A DNA stretch of 7,679 nucleotides from an uncultured Polyangiaceae bacterium (GTDB taxonomy: Bacteria; Myxococcota_A; Polyangia; Polyangiales; Houyiibacteriaceae), in the NCBI GenBank assembly GCA_947258625.1, contig CAMYJN010000097.1, positions 1 to 7,679 on the forward strand. The letters are read 5' to 3'. Numbering within the stretch: the first letter of the stretch is position 1; every line of letters begins with the position of its first letter. The notes below the pieces were generated by a model that was given only the letters and a program-made list of their open reading frames with translations, was not told the DNA's origin and searched no databases. Below are positions 1 through 6,456 of this stretch, one piece after another. The translations under genes were made by a program, and so were the position numbers.

Positions 1-499
1 GTCGGATCAGGGCAGCGACGCCCTCTTCGGGATCCGACTTGAGCGACTTTTCGATACCTTCGGCTTGTATGCGTGCGATCAAGGCGTTGATCGTTGCCAC
101 GTCCTCGAACAGGCCGGTGTCGACCAAACCGATGACCGACTTGAACATCAGCGACATGCGGGCATCGCGCGCTCGAATGCCGCAGCGCCCGCGCCGGCAG
201 TTGTGCACATCGGGGCTTGCCCAAATGCTCTCGACGAAGAACGCCGTTATGCTCCCCGAGCTACCCCCGGCGGCGCACTTGATCGCGCCGTATTCCTCGA
301 CGTGCCGCGCGAGGCTGCCGTAGTGTGCGAACAGGTTTTGCCCGTTGCCCCGAATTCCTGCGCAGGTTGTTGCAGCGGCGACCGGCCGGCGCGGCGTGTA
401 CTGGCCGTAGCCGTAGCTCTGAGCAATGGCAGGAGCCTCTCCAGCCAACAACGTCAGTGCGAGGGCAACCGCAAACCAAGACCGCATCAATCTCGCCAT
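1..499 (-). CDS. Patatin-like phospholipase, exported, 5' part only (3' end beyond left edge)
   Basis: The frame is open from the start codon to the left edge (166 codons) with no stop. Residues 1-26 form a signal peptide: basic start (MARLMRSW), a hydrophobic Ala/Leu core, and a likely signal peptidase I site after APAIA, before Gln27. Next comes CAGIRGNGQNLFAHYG (46-61), which fits the glycine-rich oxyanion-hole region of patatins. GGSSGS (78-83) contains a GxSxG nucleophile elbow with Ser80 as the likely catalytic Ser. The partner Asp (DGG/DGA motif) would lie beyond the edge. Patatins are Ser-Asp dyad lipid acyl hydrolases; the signal peptide puts this one in the periplasm or outside the cell. 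The oxyanion region reads AGIRGNG rather than the usual GGGxRG. ATG 499 is chosen over ATG 505 because GGAG lies 8 nt from the former and only 2 nt from the latter. The family call is firm; the substrate is unknown. Confidence 0.85.
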   Translation of the reverse strand, partial: MARLMRSWFAVALALTLLAGEAPAIAQSYGYGQYTPRRPVAAATTCAGIRGNGQNLFAHYGSLARHVEEYGAIKCAAGGSSGSITAFFVESIWASPDVHNCRRGRCGIRARDARMSLMFKSVIGLVDTGLFEDVATINALIARIQAEGIEKSLKSDPEEGVAALIR

Positions 500-507
500 C
501 GTCATTT

Positions 508-511
508 CTCC
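508..511 (-). promoter_or_regulatory. RBS that decides the patatin start
   Basis: On the minus strand the sequence reads CGGAGAA-ATG-ACG-ATG. The GGAG is 2 nt from the first ATG (505) and 8 nt from the in-frame second ATG (499). The second spacing is normal for ribosome binding, so 499 is the preferred start. Confidence 0.5.
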
Positions 512-543
512 GGGGCGTCGAATGGGACCGCTGAGCGTATGAT

Positions 544-563
544 CTTGCGTTTGCGAAAGCAAG
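544..563. other. Short hairpin upstream of the patatin gene
   Basis: The arms CTTGC and GCAAG, plus TTT/AAA, fold around a GCG loop with one bulged G. The hairpin lies in the 182-bp gap between the methyltransferase stop and the patatin start. There is no T-run on either side, so it does not look like an intrinsic terminator. It could be an operator or 5'-leader structure, or chance. I see no gene in the rest of this gap (506-681). Confidence 0.2.
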
Positions 564-681
564 CGTGACGACCCGACCCTGATTGGCGTGCACCCCCGGA
601 AACGCATGGAGCCGACGGTCCCGAGATTCGACGCGCCGCCGACAAGATCGCGGCGAAGCTCAGCGTCGCCTCCCGGCGCCT

Positions 682-1320
682 TTACCTGTGCCCAACCTGC
701 CAAGGGGCTTGACGGAGAAGCACGACCCGATACATCCCCCAGAGAATGCTCGGCTCGTCGTGCACGACCTCACAAGGAAGCCCGCAGAGGATGTCGCCGA
801 GACGCCGGTTGAGGTCGGTACCGAGGCGCGTCGAAACGAGGTTTGAAAGCCTCCTTCCCCAGGTCGGCTCGGTGCCGTCGGGCAGGAACTTGTCGAAGAT
901 CACGATGCGGCCACCCGGTCGCAGCACGCGAATCGCTTCCGACATGCATCGGGCGGGGTCAGGAACGACGCTCAAGATGAGATTTAGAATGACGGCGTCG
1001 AAGCCTCCGTCGTCGAATGGGAGCGCTTGCGCATCGCCAATCCGGAGCTCGATGTCGCATCCCGCGATCGGGAGCTTCTTTTCTGCGCGCGCGAGCATGG
1101 CTTCGCTCAGGTCTACTCCGATGCCGTTCACACCTTTCGGAAGGTAGAGCAAATCCGCGCCGGTCCCGACGCCGACGAAGCAAACTCGTTCGCCGGCCTT
1201 CAAAGCAAGCCGTTCCATGGATCTACTGCGCCCCCCGCGGAAGAACCGCTCGAGCACCACGTCGTAGACCGGGGCCCAAAGCCGGTACACGAACCGATTT
1301 CGCTGATTGTTCATTTGCAT
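682..1320 (-). CDS. Class I SAM-dependent methyltransferase (UbiE/PmtA-like)
   Basis: This 212-aa protein shows the Rossmann-type methyltransferase motifs in order: a family N-terminal segment YRLWAPVYD (12-20), motif I VGVGTGADL (49-57), motif II GVDLSEAMLARA (68-79, with Asp70 the likely SAM-ribose ligand), DAQALPFDDGGFDAV (motifs III/IV), and the post-motif VLRPGGRIVIFDKF. The N-terminal pattern and size resemble UbiE/COQ5 and bacterial phosphatidylethanolamine N-methyltransferases, which methylate quinones or lipid head groups; the real substrate cannot be read from sequence. The acidic residue usual at the end of beta-1 (the E of LEVG) is replaced by Phe48, which some members of this superfamily also show. 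Starts at ATG 1320 or ATG 1314 are equally plausible, as neither has a clear Shine-Dalgarno. An in-frame extension to 1458 is rejected because the family homology begins near residue 10. It is divergent from the lipoprotein gene and lies 182 bp upstream of the patatin gene on the same strand. Confidence 0.85.
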   Translation of the reverse strand: MQMNNQRNRFVYRLWAPVYDVVLERFFRGGRSRSMERLALKAGERVCFVGVGTGADLLYLPKGVNGIGVDLSEAMLARAEKKLPIAGCDIELRIGDAQALPFDDGGFDAVILNLILSVVPDPARCMSEAIRVLRPGGRIVIFDKFLPDGTEPTWGRRLSNLVSTRLGTDLNRRLGDILCGLPCEVVHDEPSILWGMYRVVLLRQAPWQVGHR

Positions 1321-1523
1321 CGCTGAGACCCGGGACCGCCGATAGGCCAAGCACAAACCTGCGTTCTCGGTACTTGGGTCGTCAAGGCGTCGCGGCGGAG
1401 CAGGCAGAACAAACGCCTCGCGGTGCGGCTCAGCCTGCCTACCAAGGGGGAGCGCCAACGGAGGTGCTCACGAATGTATTTTTCCGTAGACAGCTCCGCC
1501 AGGTGCGCAGCATACTCGCGCTC
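1321..1523. other. Divergent intergenic region, methyltransferase / lipoprotein
   Basis: This 203-bp gap has no credible gene. It must hold promoters for both flanking genes. A stem at 1450-1469 (arms GAGCGCC and GGTGCTC, one G-T pair, 6-nt loop) is followed by an AT-rich stretch TGTATTTTT. A sigma-70-like promoter for the plus-strand gene is annotated separately. I found no convincing promoter for the minus-strand methyltransferase. Confidence 0.4.
1487..1516 (+). promoter_or_regulatory. Candidate sigma-70 promoter for the lipoprotein gene
   Basis: TAGACA at 1487-1492 (5 of 6 against TTGACA) and CATACT at 1511-1516 (4 of 6 against TATAAT) are separated by 18 bp. Transcription would begin near 1523, directly at the ATG at 1524. 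That agrees with the lack of any Shine-Dalgarno before this ATG and suggests a leaderless or near-leaderless transcript. It is a weak consensus match in GC-rich DNA, so it may be chance. Confidence 0.3.
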
Positions 1524-1823
1524 ATGAAACACAAACTCGGTATCGTTTTCATGATGTCCCTGGGCGCAGTCGTGCTCACTTCGTGCGGGAGCAGCGATCC
1601 AACGGGGGTCGCCGGCATCGGTCTCGTATGCGCGTCAGACAGAGCTGACGTCGGCGAGACGGCCGAATGCCCCAACGGGGATATCATCGATTTCTGCGTC
1701 GATGGCCGCAACGGCAGTTGCTACTATGTGGTAGACGGCGAACAGGTGAGCTGCGGCAATTGCCTCGAGAGCGCCAACGTGACCGCGTGCGCGCAGGCGG
1801 CAGTCGAGCGCTGTAATCAGTAG
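1524..1823 (+). CDS. Small Cys-rich lipoprotein, function unknown
   Basis: This 99-aa protein has a classic lipoprotein signal: MKHK basic start, hydrophobic core to residue 18, and lipobox LTSC with Cys21 as the acylation site. Residues 22-24 are GSS, with no Asp at +2, so sorting to the outer membrane is expected if E. coli rules apply. The mature part is short and carries eight further Cys (36, 49, 58, 66, 77, 80, 89, 97). The even number suggests up to four disulfides in a compact knotted domain; CGNC at 77-80 has a CxxC spacing. I do not recognise the family. Small Cys-rich lipoproteins of this style are common in myxobacteria. The frame is open far upstream over the methyltransferase gene, but only the ATG at 1524 gives a signal peptide. 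It converges with the alpha-E gene 72 bp downstream. Confidence 0.75.
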   Translation: MKHKLGIVFMMSLGAVVLTSCGSSDPTGVAGIGLVCASDRADVGETAECPNGDIIDFCVDGRNGSCYYVVDGEQVSCGNCLESANVTACAQAAVERCNQ

Positions 1824-1841
1824 CCGGTGCGATATACGGAT

Positions 1842-1862
1842 TCGGGCGTTACTTGCGCCCGG
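1842..1862. terminator. Hairpin between convergent genes, possible bidirectional terminator
   Basis: CGGGCG (1843-1848) pairs perfectly with CGCCCG (1856-1861) around a 7-nt loop, with a flanking G-T pair. It lies 19 bp after the lipoprotein stop and between two convergent genes, a typical terminator position. Neither strand has a U-run after the stem, so the call rests on position and stem strength only. Confidence 0.35.
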
Positions 1863-1882
1863 CCCCGCGACCCATGCATGGA

Positions 1883-1897
1883 AGCGCCAGCGGCGCT
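1883..1897 (-). terminator. Second hairpin at the alpha-E stop codon
   Basis: AGCGCC (1883-1888) and GGCGCT (1892-1897) form a perfect 6-bp stem with a 3-nt loop that overlaps the last gene's TAG stop (1896-1898). It could help end the minus-strand operon or protect its 3' end. There is no U-run, so this is low confidence. Confidence 0.25.
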
Positions 1898-2843
1898 AGT
1901 CGGCGTGGAAGAACGTCGCGGCCACCTGGGCCCCGAAGTCGAGGAGCGCGACCTGAGCCTCGTCGAGGTACTCGTGAAGCCCGGCCGTGATGACGCTCTC
2001 CGGGGAGCGTGAGGTTAGCTCTTTCAGGGTTTCGAGAGAATCGCGGGGAAACGAAACGTCCTGGAGGTCCTCGTTCGTCAGCAGCTCGTCGAGGGTGGCT
2101 TCGATATTGCTCACGCAGTGGCTGAGGGACCGCGGGAAGCGTGGGCTCAGAAGGATGAAGCCGGCCACGGTGGTGGGCGTCATCCGGGCTGGGAACACTC
2201 GCCGGTAGCCGTGATAGGCGGAGACCGAGCGGAGCAAGGCATTCCACTGCGCGATGTCGACCGGCGAGCCCACGTCTTGCCAAGAGGGCAGGAGCGCGTG
2301 GTACTTGATGTCGACGAGACGGGTGATTTGATCGGCGAGCTCGGTGAAGACGCCCAGGCGATAGAAAGACCAGACCTGGTCTCGGTAGAGGGTGCCCGTG
2401 ACGATGCCGGAATGAAGCTGGACGCCTTCCTTGATGCGCCCGCAGAGCCGCGAGAGCTCGGAGAGGCGCAGGTTTCGTGCCGTCAACGAAGCGACCCAAT
2501 TGTAGAACACGTTGAGCTGAGCCCAGGTCTCAAGGCTGATCACGTGGCGGATGCTTCGGGCGTTCTCGCGAGCGGCGCGCACGGAATAGATGATCGAGTT
2601 CGGGTTCTCCTCATCGATTATGTAGAAGCGCACGACGTTTGCGGAGGTGGCCTTCTTGTAGCGCTCGAAGAAAGCCTCTTCGTCACGATGGAGCTTGAGG
2701 ATGGGGAGCCAGTCATTGGCGCCTTGCTCGTCACGCGCAAAGGTCTCGTTGACGTCAACGATGCGCGCGAGGTTCTCGGCACGCTCCATGTAGCGCCCCA
2801 TCCAGTGGCTGTTCTCAGCGAACCTTGCGAGGAGACTACTCAA
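1896..2843 (-). CDS. Alpha-E domain protein (DUF403)
   Basis: This 315-aa protein, full length for the family, is mostly helical. The signature N-terminus LLARFAENSHWMGRYMERAE (4-23) starts right after the initiator. Other family blocks are SVRAARENARSIRHVIS (88-103), TGTLYRDQVWSFYRLG (149-164) and LVDIKYHALLPS (176-187). Alpha-E proteins have no proven chemistry. They nearly always accompany a circularly permuted ATP-grasp, and comparative genomics predicts a joint role in amide- or peptide-bond formation. Here the gene overlaps the ATP-grasp gene by 8 nt and starts with TTG, with AAGGA 11 nt upstream, so translation is probably coupled. The later family motif usually written ERAD reads TELADQ here (167-172), lacking the Arg, while the first (MERAEN) is intact. 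It is the last gene of the minus-strand run. The family call is firm; the function is inference. Confidence 0.92.
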   Translation of the reverse strand: MSSLLARFAENSHWMGRYMERAENLARIVDVNETFARDEQGANDWLPILKLHRDEEAFFERYKKATSANVVRFYIIDEENPNSIIYSVRAARENARSIRHVISLETWAQLNVFYNWVASLTARNLRLSELSRLCGRIKEGVQLHSGIVTGTLYRDQVWSFYRLGVFTELADQITRLVDIKYHALLPSWQDVGSPVDIAQWNALLRSVSAYHGYRRVFPARMTPTTVAGFILLSPRFPRSLSHCVSNIEATLDELLTNEDLQDVSFPRDSLETLKELTSRSPESVITAGLHEYLDEAQVALLDFGAQVAATFFHAD

Positions 2844-4284
2844 GGACCCACGTATCCTTCGTACCGCCGCCCTGCGACGAGTTGACGACGAGAGAGCCCT
2901 TGCGAAGCGCGACGCGCGTGAGGCCGCCCGGCAGAACCCAGCTCTCCTTCCCGGTGACGATGTAAGGGCGCAGATCGACGTGCCGAGGCTCGATGGAGTC
3001 GTCGATCAGGGTTGGGCAGACCGAGAGGTCGATGACCGGCTGGCTGATGTAGTTCGCCGGGTTCTGTTCGACGCGCGCTCGACATTCCTCGAGCTCGGCG
3101 CGCGTTGCCTTCGGCCCGACCACGACGCCGTAGCCGCCTGATTCTCCGACCGGCTTCACGACGAGCTCGCTGAGATGGGCGAGCGTGTAGGCCAAGCCCT
3201 CCGGCTCGCGGCAGAGGTGCGTATCGACGTTCGGTAGAATGGGTTCTTCGTCGAGGTAGTATTGGACCATGCGCGGCATGTAGGCATACACCGCTTTGTC
3301 GTCGGCAACGCCCGTGCCCACGGCGTTGGCGAGCGAGACGTGACCGGCCCGGTACGCGCGAAAGAGGCCGCGCACCCCGAGCATGCTTTCGGGATTGAAC
3401 TGCTCGGGATCGAGGAAGGCGTCGTCGACTCGGCGGTAGATCACATCCACGCGACGAAGCCCGCCTGTGGTCTTCATGAAGACGCGGTCGTCCTCGACCA
3501 CGAGGTCCCGGCCCTCGACGAGCGGGACACCCATCTCGCGCGCCAGGAACACGTGCTCAAAGTAGGCGGAGTTGAACACGCCGGGTGACATGAGCACGAC
3601 GTTGGGATCGGAAGCGCTGGAGGGCGCGATCTCGGCGAGAGCGGCCCGTAGATGCATACCGTAGTTGGAGACCTGCCGGAGCCCGACATTGCCGGTGAGG
3701 TCGGGAAAGGCGCGCATCATCAAATGGCGGTTCTCGACGACGTACGAAACCCCCGACGGCGTCCGCGCATTGTCTTCGAGCACGCGAAACACACCCTGCC
3801 CATCGCGTACGAGGTCGATGCCGCAGATGCTGACGTATGTGCCATGCGGAAGATCGAGCCCCTTCATCTCGGGGCGGAAGTTGGCGTTGCGGAGAACAAG
3901 CTCGGCGGGAACCGTGCCGTCGTTCAAGATATGCTGCTCGTGGTAGATGTCGTGGAGGAAGCGATTCAGCGCCGCGACGCGTTGAACGCAGCCACGCTCG
4001 ATGTGCGACCAATCGTCGCGCGAGAGTACTCGAGGGATCACGTCGAAGGGCAGCACTCGGTCGATCGCATCGCGGTCACTGTAGACGGTGAACGTGATAC
4101 CAAGGTTGTAGAGCTCGCGGTCGCTCGCCTGTGCGCGCCGCTGAAGGGTCGAGATCTTCATGTTGCGCATCCGATCGCGGATCGAATCGGTGTGCGCGGC
4201 GGGGTGAGCGCCGCCGCCGAACATCTCGCAGAAGAATCCTGCGCGATCGTAGTCGGCGAAAAGCCCTTTGGAACGGTTGGTCAA
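2836..4284 (-). CDS. Circularly permuted type 2 ATP-grasp ligase
   Basis: This 482-aa cytosolic protein is full length for the family. Recognisable blocks are YDRAGFFCEMF near the start (12-22), LGITFTVYSD (61-70), LEDNARTPSGVSYVVENR (169-186), VDVIYRRVDDAFLDP (279-293), LANAVGTGVADD (318-329), VVKPVGESGGYG (375-386) and the C-terminal SSQGGGTKDTWVLE (469-482). ATP-grasp enzymes join a carboxylate to an amine through an acyl-phosphate using ATP. This permuted branch (DUF404/DUF407, COG2308) is predicted to make amide or peptide linkages with an alpha-E partner; its substrates are unknown. The start is TTG 4284, since the family N-terminus begins a few residues later and GAGG sits 4 nt upstream; the next in-frame ATG (residue 21) would cut into conserved sequence. 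It lies 42 bp after the NDH-2-like gene and overlaps alpha-E, so probably shares their mRNA. Confidence 0.93.
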   Translation of the reverse strand: MTNRSKGLFADYDRAGFFCEMFGGGAHPAAHTDSIRDRMRNMKISTLQRRAQASDRELYNLGITFTVYSDRDAIDRVLPFDVIPRVLSRDDWSHIERGCVQRVAALNRFLHDIYHEQHILNDGTVPAELVLRNANFRPEMKGLDLPHGTYVSICGIDLVRDGQGVFRVLEDNARTPSGVSYVVENRHLMMRAFPDLTGNVGLRQVSNYGMHLRAALAEIAPSSASDPNVVLMSPGVFNSAYFEHVFLAREMGVPLVEGRDLVVEDDRVFMKTTGGLRRVDVIYRRVDDAFLDPEQFNPESMLGVRGLFRAYRAGHVSLANAVGTGVADDKAVYAYMPRMVQYYLDEEPILPNVDTHLCREPEGLAYTLAHLSELVVKPVGESGGYGVVVGPKATRAELEECRARVEQNPANYISQPVIDLSVCPTLIDDSIEPRHVDLRPYIVTGKESWVLPGGLTRVALRKGSLVVNSSQGGGTKDTWVLE

Positions 4285-4326
4285 CGGCCCTCTGTGCGCG
4301 AGTGGTAGGGGGATGGGGCTTGTGGG

Positions 4327-5649
4327 TCAACCCCGCTGTGACGTCGATGTCTCACTCAAGGCGAGAACCTTCTCGTGGGCGTCCTGACCGGTGATGAGTC
4401 GCGCCCCCCGGTGGAACGTGACGTACGCGTACGCCCACTCGATAAGGACCATGAGCCGGTTGCGAAAGCCTACGAGAAAGAAGATGTGGATGAAGACCCA
4501 GAGCAACCAGGCCAGCACACCGCCGAACTTGAAGCGGCCGATGTCGGCAACGGCTTTGCCTCGGCCGATGGTCGCAAGCGTCCCCTTGTCCCAATATTCA
4601 AACGGCTTTCGAGCGCCAGCAGAAGCGGAGCGTCCGACCTCGTTCGCGAGGAGCCTACCGACGTACTTCCCCATCTGGAGCGCCGCCGGCGCGAGCCCCG
4701 GGACTTGCTCCCCGTCGGTCTCGACGTAAGCGAGGTCGCCGATGGCGAAAACATCGGGATGGCCGCGAAGCGAGAGATCGGGCTCGACGTTCAGCCTGCG
4801 GTCGTCCCGCATGAAACCCTGAAGCCCTCGTTCGATCGGTGCTCCGCACACTCCGGCGGCCCAAATCACGTTGGCGGCGGAAATGCGTTCGCCGCTTTGC
4901 AAGAGGACCCCTCGTTCATCGATCTCTGTGACGTAGGTCTCCAGGCGCACCTTGACGCCGAGCTTTTCGAGGTCGCTCTTCGCTCGGGCGGAAAGCTCGG
5001 GGTCGAGTGCGGGGAGCAAGCGGTCCGTGCCCTCGGCGAGTACGATTTCGAGCGACGATGGGTCGAGGTTCCGGAACTCCCCTTGCAGCACGCGCTTGGC
5101 CACCTCCGACATCGTTCCCGCCAGCTCGATGCCCGTCGGCCCACCGCCGACGATCACCGTCGTCATGAAACGCTGGCGCTCGTCCGGGCTGTCGCTGCGA
5201 TCTGCCCGCTCGAAGGTCAGTAGAAACCTGCGGCGGATCTCGAGCGCATCGTCGACGGATTTCAGCCCGGGAGCATGGGCCGCCCAGTCGTCATGCCCGA
5301 AATAGTGATGTGTGGACCCCGTTGCTAGGACCAGGTGGTCGTAGGACAGCGCATCGCCGTCGACTTCGACAACTCTCCGCTTCAGATCGACCGAAGTGAC
5401 GTCTCCAAGGACGACCGTCACGTTGTGCTGCCGGCGAAAAACGTGGCGCAGCGGGACCGCGATCTGCCCGGGCGAGAGCGCGGCGGTTGCAACCTCATAG
5501 AGCAAGGGCTGAAATAGGTGGTGGTTGCGGCGGTCGACGAGCGTGATGCGTGCTGGCGTATGCGCAAGAGAGGAGACGACGCTCATTCCCCCGAAACCTC
5601 CGCCGACGACGACGATGTGAGGCTCGATGTTCTTCGAAGCGTCGTTCAT
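4327..5649 (-). CDS. ndh: Type II NADH dehydrogenase-like FAD/NAD(P)-dependent oxidoreductase
   Basis: This 440-aa protein is in the normal range for NDH-2. It has an N-terminal FAD-binding fold with GGGFGG (16-21), NHHLFQPLLYEVA (42-54), a central NAD(P)-binding fold with GGGPTG (168-173), WAAGV (263-267), the FAD-site FAIGDLA (301-307) and AALQMGKYVGR (322-332), where NDH-2 enzymes contact quinone. The segment 377-411 (LAWLLWVFIHIFFLVGF and following) is a hydrophobic, aromatic C-terminus of the kind that anchors NDH-2 to the inner membrane. The expected reaction is NADH to quinone electron transfer without proton pumping. The start is ATG 5649, with GGAGGG 8 nt upstream; the in-frame extension to 5718 is dropped because it is Arg-rich and outside the family. 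It sits between a Rieske ferredoxin gene (65 bp upstream) and the ATP-grasp gene (42 bp downstream). Another electron acceptor, such as the Rieske protein, is possible but unproven. Confidence 0.9.
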   Translation of the reverse strand: MNDASKNIEPHIVVVGGGFGGMSVVSSLAHTPARITLVDRRNHHLFQPLLYEVATAALSPGQIAVPLRHVFRRQHNVTVVLGDVTSVDLKRRVVEVDGDALSYDHLVLATGSTHHYFGHDDWAAHAPGLKSVDDALEIRRRFLLTFERADRSDSPDERQRFMTTVIVGGGPTGIELAGTMSEVAKRVLQGEFRNLDPSSLEIVLAEGTDRLLPALDPELSARAKSDLEKLGVKVRLETYVTEIDERGVLLQSGERISAANVIWAAGVCGAPIERGLQGFMRDDRRLNVEPDLSLRGHPDVFAIGDLAYVETDGEQVPGLAPAALQMGKYVGRLLANEVGRSASAGARKPFEYWDKGTLATIGRGKAVADIGRFKFGGVLAWLLWVFIHIFFLVGFRNRLMVLIEWAYAYVTFHRGARLITGQDAHEKVLALSETSTSQRG

Positions 5650-5714
5650 TCTACCTGCCCTCCGGAAGGTCTTAGGCCGGCGCGATGAAAGCGCAATCCA
5701 AAACGGCCTCGTCC

Positions 5715-6062
5715 TCAAACGTCGACTACGACGTTCCCCTGTTCAACCGACACCGGATAGGTCTTGAGCGCCTTCTCACCGCGGAGCGCGTTCAGAAGTT
5801 GAATGCCAGGCGGGAAGTTCGCCCACTTGCACACCTCCCCGGTCCGGATGTCGAACTCCGCGCGGTGAAGCGGGCAGCGAATCCGCTCTCCATCGAGGAT
5901 CTTCCCTCTCGTCAGCGGCGCGAATACATGCGTACAGCTGTTCTGCGTTGCATAGAGGCCGTCGGGCAACCGATACACGAGGACGCTCGTGTCCCCCACC
6001 TTGAACGCCTTCTTTTCGCCCACCGAAAGTTCTGACTCTTTGCAGACCACCTGTCGCGTCAT
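5715..6062 (-). CDS. Rieske [2Fe-2S] ferredoxin
   Basis: This 115-aa, single-domain soluble protein has both Rieske cluster boxes: C43-T-H45 and C63-P-L-H66, spaced as CxH-x17-CxxH. They give the two Cys and two His ligands of a [2Fe-2S] centre. The C-terminal part FDIRTGEVCKWANFPPG matches the ferredoxin components of ring-hydroxylating dioxygenases and NirD-like proteins. There is no membrane anchor or Tat signal, so it is not a bc1-complex Rieske subunit. It is expected to be a cytosolic electron carrier. No oxygenase alpha subunit or nitrite reductase lies in the window; the nearest redox partner is the NDH-2-like flavoprotein 65 bp downstream. ATG 6062 has a strong GGAGG at 5 nt. The frame stays open to 6251, but that extension overlaps the neighbouring gene and lacks homology. 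Confidence 0.92.
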   Translation of the reverse strand: MTRQVVCKESELSVGEKKAFKVGDTSVLVYRLPDGLYATQNSCTHVFAPLTRGKILDGERIRCPLHRAEFDIRTGEVCKWANFPPGIQLLNALRGEKALKTYPVSVEQGNVVVDV

Positions 6063-6067
6063 GCCGA

Positions 6068-6072
6068 CCTCC
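6068..6072 (-). promoter_or_regulatory. Strong RBS that fixes the Rieske start
   Basis: GGAGG lies 5 nt before ATG 6062 on the minus strand. It decides against the in-frame upstream extension, which would run into the PHA-region gene. Confidence 0.6.
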
Positions 6073-6168
6073 AATCCAGGGAGGCGTATAGCAGAACTCG
6101 AACAGCCAGACCCCGGTCGGCGTAGCCATTCCGTCGAAACGCCTTTTGCCCCCAGGAGGCCGTACCAG

Positions 6169-6456
6169 TCAGGCGCCTTCGAATGCCTCTTTGAGCCGGC
6201 GTCCGATGCTCTTGTGGAGACGGTCGGGGTCGATCCCAGCTGCTTTGGCAAGCATGCCGAGCTTGAGCTCGACTTTGACGTCGGTGTCGGTGATGTCGAT
6301 CGCGCCCTTCACGCCCGTGCCTTTGAGATCGGCGTGACTCCCGGACCACTTCGCGCTCACTCCGTACTTCTTCATCATGTCCTCGAAGCCGCCCAACCTC
6401 TGCTTTGCGTCGTCGAGACTCACTGTGTGGCTCTGGGTAACCCGAACGTCGGCCAT
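6169..6456 (-). CDS. Polyhydroxyalkanoic acid system family protein (PHA_gran_rgn type)
   Basis: This 95-aa protein matches the small PHA-granule-region family in length and pattern: SHTVSLDDAKQRLGGF (9-24), KYGVSAKWSG (30-39), KGTGVKGAIDI (45-55), VKVELKLGMLA (60-70) and a C-terminal helix IGRRLKEAFEG. Members are often encoded near PHA synthase and granule genes, but no enzymatic activity is established. Many genomes carry a copy away from PHA genes, and here no synthase or phasin is in view. It is probably cytosolic, as no signal peptide is visible. The start at ATG 6456 is well supported by GAGGAGG at 5 nt. It lies 114 bp downstream of the crotonase-family gene and 106 bp upstream of the Rieske gene, all on the minus strand. 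Confidence 0.8.
   Translation of the reverse strand: MADVRVTQSHTVSLDDAKQRLGGFEDMMKKYGVSAKWSGSHADLKGTGVKGAIDITDTDVKVELKLGMLAKAAGIDPDRLHKSIGRRLKEAFEGA

Noticed and set aside
1321..1458. N-terminal extension of the methyltransferase
   Set aside because: The added residues are Arg/Pro-rich with no similarity to the family, and they would fill most of the divergent promoter region.
1849..2499. Minus-strand Arg/Pro-rich frame within the alpha-E gene
   Set aside because: It is out of frame with the conserved protein, its composition is typical of a shifted GC-rich frame, and there is no homology or RBS.
2118..2885. Long plus-strand open frame antisense to the alpha-E gene
   Set aside because: It is a shadow of a strongly conserved minus-strand gene in GC-rich DNA; its product has no recognisable domain.
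4422..4433. 12-bp palindrome CGTACGCGTACG
   Set aside because: It lies inside the NDH-2-like coding sequence and is explained by the Tyr-Ala-Tyr codons; no regulatory context.
4375..5223. Long plus-strand open frame antisense to the NDH-2-like gene
   Set aside because: The opposite strand carries clear FAD and NAD motifs throughout; the plus frame is low-complexity and charged, as expected from codon mirroring.
6063..6251. N-terminal extension of the Rieske protein to 6251
   Set aside because: It overlaps the PHA-region gene and lacks homology, and a strong GGAGG marks ATG 6062 instead.
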